64,000 bases of DNA. Source: an uncultured Roseobacter sp. GTDB lineage: Bacteria; Pseudomonadota; Alphaproteobacteria; Rhodobacterales; Rhodobacteraceae. The translations under genes were made by a program, and so were the position numbers. Shown piece by piece: positions 49,603 to 58,732 of the stretch (the first letter of the stretch is position 1; every line of letters starts with the position of its first letter). Location of the stretch: assembly GCF_947488185.1 (NCBI RefSeq), contig NZ_CANKYM010000002.1:62001-126000 (forward strand), in the 5' to 3' direction. Below the pieces are notes generated by a model. That model did not search any database. It was given only the letters and a program-made list of their open reading frames with translations, and had not been told where the DNA came from.

Positions 49603-51810
49603 TCAAGGCACGTGGCTCTTTCTAAACAGACGGAAGCGGTTCTTGAGCAACAATTGCCGCCAGACAAGACGGTCCGTGAAATATCCCGTATGACCACCGA
49701 ACCCTACCGGCTGATTATCCACACCGGTTTCAGGGTCGTTGTCGTTCTGGTCGGGCAGGGCTGGATCGTGCAGAAAATCGATTGTCGTGCCGACAAAGTC
49801 GTCTTTGCGGTAGATGTTGTGCCACTTGAAGTCTGGCAGGATGTCCGCGCGCGTGATCCCGAAGCTGGCCGAAAAATATTGGAGATAAATATGTGTAACC
49901 GGTGCACCCATTGTGATGAGGTGTTTTTCGCCGGTAATTTTTTTGATCTTCTTCATCAGTCCGGTTTTCGCGGCCTGGTCCTTGCGGAGATTGCGGGTTG
50001 CGACAACGGTGCCCTGCGAATGTGCAAAGATGGTCAGGTGTTGGGGGTTTTCGGTCTCCAGCATGTAGCTGACCACCCGTGAGAAACGCGCCTCAATCCG
50101 TGCGCGCTGGGGATAGTTGTTCTGCAGGGTGTCGGTGAAATTGCACCGATCGCGTATCGAGTAGGCAATGATATCCCGGGCAATGCCAAGAGCCGAGCCG
50201 ACAAACTCGCTGAAGTAATAGATTAGAGCCGCCACACCGAGAACGCCCATGAGAATGGTGCCGTAGTATGTGTCCAGAACCTGGGTCCAAGGAATGGCGA
50301 CATCACAAAGATACGAACCTAGACTGCATTGCGCGGGATCACCTGCGCCACCAAACAGCAGGATCAGCACACCCAACATCAGAAGCAGGCTCGAAGCAAT
50401 GAAAGCAATGTCGAGGAGCAGGTTCAGGATCAACCGTTCTACGAATAGCTTTCTCAGAAATGAACCGGTGGTGTTTCTAAGTATCCGCCGGAAAAAGACC
50501 ACAAGGCCGATCGTCCCTAGGATCACCACCAAAGCGATTGCCGCGAAACCGAGCGTGCCAAGCGCCTGATCGAGATGATCATTAAAGATTCTTTCCAGAA
50601 GAAACGGTCTTGGCGGTCCCGCGGTCTCCATGTCCCGGGCCTGGAATGCCATAACCGTTTTTGTGGATTGTTCGACAAGTTTTTGCAAACCAACCCAGAA
50701 GGCGGAACTGAAGATCATCCACAAGACAAGCATTGCCGCGCTGACACCGGGATAGATCAGCTGTCGCAGATTGGCGCCGGTGGCACGATCCTTTGCTACC
50801 GCATTGACTGCGCTGTGGTCACGCTGGCGGATCTTGATCAACAGCCAGTTGATGAAGCGCCGGACAAATCCGATCAGAACACCGACAATCATCAGAAAGG
50901 AAAGCGCAATAGTCGTGATCCAGACTGCGCCCAATCCCCGAACAGTGACAGAGATAAAGCAAGAGACATAGAAGAGATCACTGGTGCCCGCAGGTGTCCC
51001 ACCGCAAACGCTGGTCCCGAGCGCAGAGTTCGACAGCAACGCGGCGATGATTGTCAGTACCCCGAGAAAGGCGAGACCCCGCCAGAAGAGCCGCAGAAGA
51101 TATGTGCTGCAATAGGCCGTCGATTGCATCACTATTCCCGCCAGGAAAGTGAAAGCCCCCATGAGAACCAGCAGGTTTCGCGGTGTCATCTTGCCTGTCG
51201 CGCTCAATGGCTGGACGATATCAACAAGGAGGAAACCGGCGCCGATCAGCAAGAGCGCATTCAGCGGCGCAATCAACACGTAGAACAACCACGTGAAGGC
51301 ATGAACGGTGAACTTGCCGAACCTGCCGGCCTTGGCCGGGTTGTTGTGGACGTTGTCGAGCGCAAGATACCCGAGGCCGAGGATCAACCTGAGCAAATCG
51401 ATAAAGGTCCAGATAGGCCCCTTCGGAGCGGGGGAGAGATCCGCCCAATAGACTTCGGCAAATACGGTTTCGTCGATGTCCTGAGTGCTGTCTGCAGGTC
51501 TCGAATCCACCCGGCGGATGTGGCAGGGAAAGAGCTTCAGGTTGCGGTTTTCTTCGCTGTGGTCCGTTTCGGCCAGCGAAATTTCGGACGAGGAGATTTT
51601 ACCGTGCTTCGGATCGATAGCGGCATGTCGCGTGATCGCGGCTGTAGACAATTCATCAACAGTTTCTCCCGCAACCTGTTCTCCAATGCCGTGCACGACG
51701 ATAACGAGATGCTTGTTCAAAATGATGCTTTCAAAGAACCTAAAATATGATCCCAAAGTATCAGAAAACCTGAGCGCTCGGTAGAATTTTTCTGATGGTG
51801 CGCGGTGCAA
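49603..51810 (-). CDS. Multi-pass membrane protein with split hydrolase motifs
   Basis: A 735-aa protein. The N-terminal part has HLVIVVHGIGEQVAGETV, an alpha/beta-hydrolase oxyanion strand. About ten transmembrane helices follow (residues 140-560). Then LTIFAHSQGTVVATRNLRKD carries a lipase-type nucleophile elbow (H-S-Q-G), near VVSYMLETENPQH. After it are HLITMGAPVTHIYLQYFSA and, later, WHNIYRKDDFVGTTIDFLHD and GFGGHTGYFTD, where the acid and His could lie. So a cytoplasmic lipase-like fold seems split by a membrane domain. Function unknown; possibly membrane-lipid hydrolysis. It stands alone. Confidence 0.6.
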   Translation of the reverse strand: MHRAPSEKFYRALRFSDTLGSYFRFFESIILNKHLVIVVHGIGEQVAGETVDELSTAAITRHAAIDPKHGKISSSEISLAETDHSEENRNLKLFPCHIRRVDSRPADSTQDIDETVFAEVYWADLSPAPKGPIWTFIDLLRLILGLGYLALDNVHNNPAKAGRFGKFTVHAFTWLFYVLIAPLNALLLIGAGFLLVDIVQPLSATGKMTPRNLLVLMGAFTFLAGIVMQSTAYCSTYLLRLFWRGLAFLGVLTIIAALLSNSALGTSVCGGTPAGTSDLFYVSCFISVTVRGLGAVWITTIALSFLMIVGVLIGFVRRFINWLLIKIRQRDHSAVNAVAKDRATGANLRQLIYPGVSAAMLVLWMIFSSAFWVGLQKLVEQSTKTVMAFQARDMETAGPPRPFLLERIFNDHLDQALGTLGFAAIALVVILGTIGLVVFFRRILRNTTGSFLRKLFVERLILNLLLDIAFIASSLLLMLGVLILLFGGAGDPAQCSLGSYLCDVAIPWTQVLDTYYGTILMGVLGVAALIYYFSEFVGSALGIARDIIAYSIRDRCNFTDTLQNNYPQRARIEARFSRVVSYMLETENPQHLTIFAHSQGTVVATRNLRKDQAAKTGLMKKIKKITGEKHLITMGAPVTHIYLQYFSASFGITRADILPDFKWHNIYRKDDFVGTTIDFLHDPALPDQNDNDPETGVDNQPVGFGGHTGYFTDRLVWRQLLLKNRFRLFRKSHVP

Positions 51811-52096
51811 CGATCATGGCGCAGGCGATGCGCAACAGGTCTTCAGTGTCCGACTGACGGCAGACTAGAGTCAATGGACCCCTAACAGTATTGCACCCGC
51901 CATCGTTGTCTTGCCGCAAATGCTGGATATTCTGCGACCGTCTGTGTCAGGGCGGACAAAGCGTCGGGAAAAAGACGGCCGAGTGGTACCCCTGAGCCGT
52001 CCGTACATCCCGTAATCCAGCGATCCCTGGCACGTTTGGGCAAGGGCTCCCTTGCACATTGGAAAAAGTTTGCAGGCAGAGCGGCTCAGTACAGCA

Positions 52097-52981
52097 CTAT
52101 GAATGCTTGCCAGTGTTTCCGTCGGTCAGCGGGCAAAACGCATCGCGGAGTGTGACAACCATCGCATCGATCGCCGCTGATGTGCCTGCAGGATTGCGGC
52201 GCAATACAACACGCGCATTATCAACAATCGTAAACCCATCCTCAGCCGTCAACTCTCTGCACCCAAGTGGAATGGAGCTGCGGGACAACGGTGCTACCGC
52301 AATACCGTTTACGACCGCGGTTCGCATACTCGCGGATGTGTCGCACTCGAAGGCAAAGTAGTGATCCACCCCAATTTGTTCCAGCGAATGGAGAGCATAG
52401 TCGCGGCACCAGTCTGAACTAAAGTAAATGGATATCGGCAACGGTCGGCGCAAATGCTGCGAATGCGAGATGGACGTGACCCAGACAGTGGGGTCAACAG
52501 CAAGAATTTCGGCTTCGTCTTCACTGTAGCCTTCATAGATCACCGCCAGATCAATCTTGTCAGCACTCAAAGCGGCAAGTTGCGGCGCGCTGAAATCGCA
52601 GCGCACTGTCACCTGCGTGTCCGGATGACGTTGTGAGAATGAGGCGAGGGCAGACGGTAAAATACTTTGCACATATTCATCGGGAATACCGACGCGCACC
52701 GGGCCGGAAAGCGGTTTTTCCCGCAGCGCGGTTGCTGCCTCATCCAGCAGCCCGACAACGCGTCGGGCATAAGGCATGAGCTGTTTACCTCTTTCCGTCA
52801 GGCTGACGCCACGCGGCTGGCGAATAAAAATGCTTTGCCCCAGACTGTCTTCCAATTTGCGGATCTGCATGGAAACGGCCGATTGGGTGCGGCCTAGATA
52901 ATCTGCCGCACGGGTAACCGAACCGGAATCCGCGACAGCCAGAAAGCTTCGCATGAGATCACTGTCGAGTGGTGGCAGCAT
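52097..52981 (-). CDS. LysR-family transcriptional regulator
   Basis: A 294-aa LTTR: HTH (MRSFLAVADSGSVTRAADYL then GRTQSAVSMQIRKLEDSLGQ) followed by the two-lobed inducer-binding domain (GPVRVGIPDEYVQSILPSAL, CDTSASMRTAVVNGIAVAPL). ATG 52981 begins the usual N-terminus; the frame to 53077 extends into the divergent promoter. It diverges from the DUF1127 gene across 108 bases, the classical LysR-target layout. Confidence 0.9.
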   Translation of the reverse strand: MLPPLDSDLMRSFLAVADSGSVTRAADYLGRTQSAVSMQIRKLEDSLGQSIFIRQPRGVSLTERGKQLMPYARRVVGLLDEAATALREKPLSGPVRVGIPDEYVQSILPSALASFSQRHPDTQVTVRCDFSAPQLAALSADKIDLAVIYEGYSEDEAEILAVDPTVWVTSISHSQHLRRPLPISIYFSSDWCRDYALHSLEQIGVDHYFAFECDTSASMRTAVVNGIAVAPLSRSSIPLGCRELTAEDGFTIVDNARVVLRRNPAGTSAAIDAMVVTLRDAFCPLTDGNTGKHS

Positions 52982-53089
52982 TGTACGATATCCATCAGAA
53001 AATTGAATACCATCTATAATTACTATGCGTTTGATTGATGTCAACAAATCACCGATGTCAGTCTTGAAGAGTAACAAGGCGGGCGAGAT

Positions 53090-53242
53090 ATGATCTGGAG
53101 ACTTTGGAAGCGCTGGCGGGCATTGCGTAAACAGCGGGACTCCATGGGGTGGATGCTGCTACGTAAGGACGATCGGTGGCTGAACGATATCGGGCTGACG
53201 CGCGACGACCTCCGGACTCTGCTGCGGGAGCGGGAAAAGTAG
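53090..53242 (+). CDS. DUF1127 mini-protein
   Basis: A 50-aa Arg-rich protein, MIWRLWKRWRALRKQRDSMG then LLRKDDRWLNDIGLTRDDLR. The second part is the DUF1127 core (L-x-x-x-D-D-R-x-L-x-D-I-G-L-x-R-x-D-L). These proteins modulate RNA turnover and phosphate or stress responses in some alphaproteobacteria. It is divergent from the LysR gene and probably controlled by it. Confidence 0.85.
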   Translation: MIWRLWKRWRALRKQRDSMGWMLLRKDDRWLNDIGLTRDDLRTLLREREK

Positions 53243-53694
53243 GAGAGCGGTCATGCAACCTGTCTCCTCACGTAACTGGGTATTGCATCCGGGCGTCGCA
53301 ACTTTCTTCAGAGCAAGTAACGCATAGTCCCTGCATCCATTTACAGCGCAGCTAAGGTCTGAGTGACCCACTTTGGGTGATGTTACATTCTGGATCAAAG
53401 CCATTGATCCGCGCGGCGCCATCATGCGGAGACGAGACCCTCAGTTAGAGAAAACCGCATGCACGATAGATGACACCAAGACCGTTGCCAAATACGGTAT
53501 TGTTTTTTACCATCGTGCCATCGGTAACAAGCAACAACGGGAGGGCACCAGCTGAGCATGCGTATCATCCGCCGACTTCAGCATGGCCCCCGCTTCGCCC
53601 TGTAAATTCGTTTGCAGGGCTGACCTTGAAACACTTTCACTCTTGGTCTGCTCAAAGCCGCGCTGCGGCCCCCATTTCTTAAACCGAGACTCTT
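53243..53694. other. Gene-free stretch
   Basis: No supported gene on either strand. A 60-codon plus frame at 53373-53555 lacks a ribosome site and family resemblance. The last 100 bases should hold the promoter of the ABC-F gene. Confidence 0.4.
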
Positions 53695-55212
53695 ATGAAC
53701 ATGATCAATATCAACGCCTTGAGCGTAACGCTTGGCGTGCCGCTATTCGCAGATCTGACCCTGACCATTTCCAAAGCCGACAGAATGGGCGTGGTTGCTG
53801 CAAACGGGCGTGGCAAATCCACACTGCTCAGCTGTATTGCTGGTGAATTTGACCAAACCAGCGGCGAGATCACCTACGCGCGTGGCGTCCGGGTTGGATA
53901 TGTGAAGCAAAACCTGCCTGTTGAGACCAAAAACCTGTCCCTTTACCAATTGGTCTTGGGCGCACTTCCGACCGACCAAGCCGACTATGAAAGCTGGCGT
54001 GTCGATGTGCTACTAGATGATCTAAAGGTGCCCTACGACATCCAGCACCAACCTCTGGCAGCGCTGAGCGGTGGTTGGCAACGCACTGCAATGTTGGCCG
54101 CTGTCTGGATCACGAAACCGGATGTTCTGTTGCTGGACGAGCCAACCAATCACCTTGACCTCTCTCGCATCGCGTTACTGGAAGGGTGGCTGGCGTCGTT
54201 ACCCAACACCGTATCGGTCGTCATCATCTCTCATGACCGGGAGTTTCTTGACAACACGACCAATCGTACGATGTTTCTGCGTCGGGAACGCTCCCGAGTA
54301 TTCCAACTCCCTTTTACGGCCGCGCGCGCCGCTTTGGACGAGGCTGACGCGGCTGATGAACGAAGATTCACGAATGACTTGAATAAGGCGCAGCAGCTGC
54401 GCCGCCAGGCGGCAAAGCTCAAGAACGTCGGGATTAATTCCGGTTCTGATCTTTTGCTGACCAAAACCCGGCAACTCACCGACCGGGCCGAAAAGATGGA
54501 GGCTGCTGCCAAGCCCGCCCACCGCGACCAATCTGCGGGCGACATCAGGCTGGCAAACAGTGGGACTCATGCCAAGGCGCTGATCACTCTGGACGATGTT
54601 TCTGTTGAGACACCTGATGGGCGACTGCTCTACAAGACCGGTCGGAAATGGATTACCAGAGGCGACCGTGTCGTTGTGCTGGGCACAAACGGCACCGGTA
54701 AAACACGATTGGTCAAAATGATCCAAAAAGCGTTGAGTAGTGCGGGTTCGGCGATCAAATGTGCGCCTTCTATTGTGCCTGCCTATTCAGATCAGCATCT
54801 GAGTCAACTTGCCGAGCATAAAACGCCAATGGATGCGGTGGCCGGGCAATTTGATATCGGCGACCAGCGGGCGCGCGCAGTTCTGGCAGGCGCAGGCATC
54901 ACCATGCAAATGCAGGAAACGAGGGTCAACGCCTTGTCTGGCGGGCAAAAAGCGCGATTGGCGATGCTGATCCTGCGCTTGAGGAACCCCAATTTCTACT
55001 TGCTTGATGAACCGACGAACCATCTGGACATTGAAGGTCAGGAGGCTTTGGAGGCGGAATTGATCGACCATGGCGCGTCTTGTCTGCTTGTCAGCCATGA
55101 CCGCAGATTTTTAAGGAACGTTGGCAACCGCTTCTGGTGGATCAAGGGTCGGAAGCTAGAAGAAGTCGACGCGCCGGATCAGTTCCTGAACATCCAAATG
55201 GATGTCAAATAG
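53695..55212 (+). CDS. ABC-F family ATPase
   Basis: A 505-aa soluble protein with two ABC domains and no membrane part. Domain 1: Walker A AANGRGKST, signature LSGGWQRTAML, Walker B VLLLDEPTNHLDL, SHDREFL. Domain 2: GTNGTGKTR, LSGGQKARLAM, FYLLDEPTNHLDI, SHDRRFL. A charged linker (about 205-290) lies between. ABC-F proteins act on ribosomes, in translation rescue or antibiotic target protection. Signature 1 ends in Trp, a variant. No resistance role can be claimed. ATG 53695 or 53701. Confidence 0.88.
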   Translation: MNMININALSVTLGVPLFADLTLTISKADRMGVVAANGRGKSTLLSCIAGEFDQTSGEITYARGVRVGYVKQNLPVETKNLSLYQLVLGALPTDQADYESWRVDVLLDDLKVPYDIQHQPLAALSGGWQRTAMLAAVWITKPDVLLLDEPTNHLDLSRIALLEGWLASLPNTVSVVIISHDREFLDNTTNRTMFLRRERSRVFQLPFTAARAALDEADAADERRFTNDLNKAQQLRRQAAKLKNVGINSGSDLLLTKTRQLTDRAEKMEAAAKPAHRDQSAGDIRLANSGTHAKALITLDDVSVETPDGRLLYKTGRKWITRGDRVVVLGTNGTGKTRLVKMIQKALSSAGSAIKCAPSIVPAYSDQHLSQLAEHKTPMDAVAGQFDIGDQRARAVLAGAGITMQMQETRVNALSGGQKARLAMLILRLRNPNFYLLDEPTNHLDIEGQEALEAELIDHGASCLLVSHDRRFLRNVGNRFWWIKGRKLEEVDAPDQFLNIQMDVK

Positions 55213-55622
55213 GCAATTGTTCAATCGCTTCTCGATAGAGGCATTTCGCTTTGCGTCGAAACGCGCATTGGTGCTGATAGCGTGAATGTCGGAGAGGTCA
55301 TAGAGGACTGTCGGTGGAACGGGTTTAAACCCGCGCGCTGTCACATCTCAATTTTTTTGTGCAAGCCCCGCAGTAGCATTTGAAGTTTCGGCACAGCCCG
55401 GAATTGGTTGTGGTTCTACGTCAGTTGCTTGACTTCACGCGCGCCGTCCAGAGCGCGACAACCGTGCCGGGCCAGGTCGTCCAAAACTGATGCCTATGGG
55501 CCCAAACGGGTAAATCCCCATCATCTGTTCGGGCTGTTAAGTTGCCCGCAGAGCCGCCCGTCAATTCGCGTTCAAACGTCGATTTTGAAAGGGCGCAGAT
55601 CAGTTCGCGCTGGGCGATTTTG
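55213..55622. other. Gene-free stretch between ABC-F and OtnK genes
   Basis: No supported gene. TTTTTTT at 55351-55357 is not preceded by a clear stem. In four-carbon acid-sugar operons this place after the kinase often holds the decarboxylase (OtnC) or isomerase (OtnI); neither is seen. Confidence 0.45.
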
Positions 55623-56876
55623 TCACCGATCCATTCCAAGAATGGCAGCTGCCTTTTCAAAATAGTCCGGTGTTCCAAAATTGCCGGACTTGAGTGCGAT
55701 GACAAGCGTGGCACTTGCCCGTAAGGCGGGCACGCCAGGATCAATCTCCGGTCCAATTTCGAGCGTTTTCAAGTCTAAGCCTTCAACAACGGCACCCGAT
55801 GTTTCGCCGCCAGCGGTGAGGATTTTGCGAATACCTGCCTCAACCAATTGGCGGGCGACCTCTGCGAAAAACGATTCAAGCGCCGCAGCGCTGTTATCCC
55901 GTCCGAATTGCCTTTGAATGTCAGCCACAACCGCATGATCAGCGGAACTATAGGCCAGTGGAACGTCATCTGAATCGATCAGCCATTGGGTTACAGTCGC
56001 AGGGCTCAACTGGCCCGTCATCACCATCGTCGCATCGATTTCATAGGTTGGGTTCGTCTTGCTGTGCAACGCGACCTGACCACGCGTTGCATTCGAGCAG
56101 GACCCTGACAACGCGACACATTTCCCGTTCTCGCCGCGCCACTTCGTTTTGTCAGATGTCATCTGGCCGCGCTTTTCGAAATTGCGCGGCAGGCCAAGTG
56201 CTACACCGGACCCTCCCGTGATCAGTGGCAAACCGTCTGCGGCAGCGCCTATTTCCATCAAATCTGCATCTCGCAACGCATCCACAACGATCAACCTGTG
56301 GCCGGCATCTCGTTCTGCCTGAAGCGCGTCCTTGATGGCCTTTTCACCGGACAGAACCGCCTCTGCATCGACGTGACCAACAGAGTATTTGGTTTGCGGC
56401 GTCAGCCAACGGCGAATGTCGGGGTCTGTCATGGGTGTCAGCGGATGATCCTGCAAGCCGCTTTCGTTGAGCAACCGATCATGGACGAAAAGATGCCCCT
56501 TGTAGATGGAACGGCCTGTGCCGGGAAACGCGGGGCAGACGATGACCTGTTGCGCGCTCAGGGCATCTGCCAAAGCATCGGCGACCGGGCCGATGTTCCC
56601 CTCGGGTGTAGAGTCAAAGGTTGAGCAGTATTTGAAAAAGATCTGCTCGCACCCTTGTGCCAGAAGCCAGTTTAACGCCTCCAAGGATTGGCTCACTGCA
56701 TCCTCACGCTGGATGGACCGTGACTTGAGGGCAATGACCCCCGCCTCAACGTCGCTTTGCGCAGGTGTGGATGGGACACCGGTGTATTGCACGCACCGCA
56801 TCCCTTGTTTGGACAGAGTGTTCGCCAAGTCTGACGAGCCGGTGAAATCATCCCCGATACATCCCAACAGCATCAT
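55623..56876 (-). CDS. otnK: Four-carbon acid sugar kinase (OtnK-like, 3-oxo-tetronate kinase)
   Basis: A 417-aa two-domain DUF1537/OtnK protein. LLGCIGDDFTGSSDLANTLS is the N-terminal substrate motif. LPLITGGSGVALGLPRNF and KILTAGGETSGAVVEGLDLK are the C-terminal ATP-binding motifs of the family. Known members phosphorylate 3-oxo-tetronates from L-threonate or D-erythronate oxidation. Its ATG overlaps the stop of the dehydrogenase (ATGA). Last gene of the operon; the usual 3-oxo-tetronate 4-phosphate decarboxylase is not adjacent. The exact stereo-substrate cannot be told from sequence. Confidence 0.85.
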   Translation of the reverse strand: MMLLGCIGDDFTGSSDLANTLSKQGMRCVQYTGVPSTPAQSDVEAGVIALKSRSIQREDAVSQSLEALNWLLAQGCEQIFFKYCSTFDSTPEGNIGPVADALADALSAQQVIVCPAFPGTGRSIYKGHLFVHDRLLNESGLQDHPLTPMTDPDIRRWLTPQTKYSVGHVDAEAVLSGEKAIKDALQAERDAGHRLIVVDALRDADLMEIGAAADGLPLITGGSGVALGLPRNFEKRGQMTSDKTKWRGENGKCVALSGSCSNATRGQVALHSKTNPTYEIDATMVMTGQLSPATVTQWLIDSDDVPLAYSSADHAVVADIQRQFGRDNSAAALESFFAEVARQLVEAGIRKILTAGGETSGAVVEGLDLKTLEIGPEIDPGVPALRASATLVIALKSGNFGTPDYFEKAAAILGMDR

Positions 56877-57769
56877 GCGTCCCCCGGCAGCGTCAGACCC
56901 GCATTGCGGGCATAGACCTTGGCGACAGCCGCGTCGTCTTCATGCCCCAAGCCGGACCCTGAGGCGGCTAAAAACTGTTGCAAGGCAGCGGCGGTAAGCG
57001 GCGCCGCGAATTTGGCGGACTTCGCTGCATCGAGGACAATGCCAAGGTCTTTTGGCCAGATATCAACCGAAGAATGCGGAGTGTAATCGCCCGCCACGAT
57101 ATGCGGCGCGCGATTTTCCAGCATCCATGAGGTGCCCGCGCATTGGCTGATCACCTCAACAAAGGTGTCGGGTGCCACGCCCTGGGTCATCCCAAAGGTC
57201 ATCGCCTCGGCCATTGCCGCGATGTGCACACCGGCAAGCAACTGATTGACCGCCTTCATTGCAGACCCCGCACCCGCGCTGTCACCCAGTTCAAAGACCG
57301 TGCTTGCCGTTGCATCGAGCACAGGCCGCGCGGCGGCGAAGGCTTCGGCAGACCCGGAGGCCATGATGCTGAGGGCCCCTTCGCCCGCTTTTTTGGATCC
57401 GCCAGAAATCGGCGCATCAAGGTAAAGAACGCCCGCCTCGGCACATTGCGCCGCCATCTGGCGCGCAAACTCAGGTGCGACGGTCGCGCAGGCCATAACC
57501 GCCGCGCCCGGCTTCAGCCGCGCCACGACACCTTCTGGGCCAAAGAGAACGCTTTGTGTCTGCTCTGCATTCAGCACCACGACGACCACGACATCCAAGG
57601 TCCCGGCAATCCCAGCAAGGGTTTCGGTCTCTCCGCCCTCGGCTTGAAATCGCTCTGCCGTCTGTGGGTTAATATCATACCCATAGGTCGCATGCCCCGC
57701 GCGCAGCAATGATTGCGCCATGCCGTACCCCATGGAGCCCAAACCAATAACGGCGATCTTACTTTGCAT
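56873..57769 (-). CDS. Beta-hydroxyacid dehydrogenase (LtnD/threonate dehydrogenase-like)
   Basis: A 298-aa NAD(P)-dependent dehydrogenase. GLGSMGYGMAQSLLRAGHAT is the Rossmann motif, DAPISGGSKKAGEGALSIMA the substrate loop, and GSAMKAVNQLLAGVHIAAMA holds the catalytic Lys (K-x-x-N-Q). This fits the L-threonate 2-dehydrogenase/3-hydroxyisobutyrate group. Coupled to the OtnK-like kinase by ATGA overlap, it should produce the 3-oxo (2-oxo) tetronate that the kinase uses. Confidence 0.88.
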   Translation of the reverse strand: MQSKIAVIGLGSMGYGMAQSLLRAGHATYGYDINPQTAERFQAEGGETETLAGIAGTLDVVVVVVLNAEQTQSVLFGPEGVVARLKPGAAVMACATVAPEFARQMAAQCAEAGVLYLDAPISGGSKKAGEGALSIMASGSAEAFAAARPVLDATASTVFELGDSAGAGSAMKAVNQLLAGVHIAAMAEAMTFGMTQGVAPDTFVEVISQCAGTSWMLENRAPHIVAGDYTPHSSVDIWPKDLGIVLDAAKSAKFAAPLTAAALQQFLAASGSGLGHEDDAAVAKVYARNAGLTLPGDA

Positions 57770-57789
57770 CTGGAATACCTCTACCGATA

Positions 57790-58731
57790 TCAGGTTTGTG
57801 TTTCGCGGCTATGTGCTGCGTCGCGTCGGTTGGAACGAACCCGCCAGACCGAAGCCGAAGAGGTGATAAACATCTCCGTTCCGCTGCTCCCCCCAAAGCA
57901 AATATTGGAGGTTTGTGACGGAAGGCGAATTTTGCCCAGACATTTGCCTGCTAGGTCCAGGCAATGGATGCCGTCCAGAGCGCTGGTCCAGATGAGGCCC
58001 TCGTGATCGACGCGAAACCCATCTGGCACCCCCGGCGTAATTTCAGCAAAGACCTGCCCGCCTGACAGCGTTGTGCCGTCTACCTCAAACACGCGAATAT
58101 GGTGCGGCAGGCTGTGGTCTATCCCCGGAAAGCTGGCGCCGCGAATGGCCCCTGAATCGGCGATGTAGAGCTTTGTTTCATCCGGTGAAAACGCGAGCCC
58201 GTTTGGTTTGTCAAAATCGGTGACAACGGCCGTGAGGGCGCCATCAGGTGCTGCGCAAAAGACGTAGCACCCATCAAGCTCGCTTTCGGCCGGGTAGCCT
58301 TCGACATCGGAGTTGATGCCATAGGGAGGGTCCGTGAACCACACAGATCCGTCCGATTTGACGATGACATCATTGGGTGAATTCAGGCGCTTGCCCTGAT
58401 AGCGATCTGCGATCACTTCGACCGCTTGCGCGTCTTCGGGATCAAGCCGCCGAATGACACGCCGTCCGCCATGTTCGCATGAAACCATGCGCCCTTGCGC
58501 GTCACGGGTATTCCCATTTGCAAATTCACTGTTTTGCAGCGCGATACTTGTGCCTTGCCCGTCTTGCCACTTCATCATGCGCTTGGCGGGAATATCATTG
58601 AAGTAGAGCGTGTCGTGGATCCAGACGGGCCCTTCTGTCCATGTATAGCCCTGGGCGATCAGTTCTGGCGGGTGGTTGGTGTCGACCATATCCGCAAATG
58701 AACGGTCAAAGGTTTCAAAGTACGCCCCCAT
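57790..58731 (-). CDS. SMP-30/gluconolactonase-like lactonase
   Basis: A 313-aa six-bladed propeller. QGYTWTEGPVWIHDTLYFND (with the metal-binding Glu), LNSPNDVIVKSDGSVWFTDP (Asn) and FSPDETKLYIADSG (Asp) form the SMP-30 metal site. No signal peptide is seen, so it is cytoplasmic. It probably opens a sugar-acid lactone, for example a threono- or erythronolactone, to feed the dehydrogenase. 1 base from the upstream permease, 20 from the next gene. Confidence 0.88.
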   Translation of the reverse strand: MGAYFETFDRSFADMVDTNHPPELIAQGYTWTEGPVWIHDTLYFNDIPAKRMMKWQDGQGTSIALQNSEFANGNTRDAQGRMVSCEHGGRRVIRRLDPEDAQAVEVIADRYQGKRLNSPNDVIVKSDGSVWFTDPPYGINSDVEGYPAESELDGCYVFCAAPDGALTAVVTDFDKPNGLAFSPDETKLYIADSGAIRGASFPGIDHSLPHHIRVFEVDGTTLSGGQVFAEITPGVPDGFRVDHEGLIWTSALDGIHCLDLAGKCLGKIRLPSQTSNICFGGSSGTEMFITSSASVWRVRSNRRDAAHSRETQT

Positions 58732-58732
58732 A

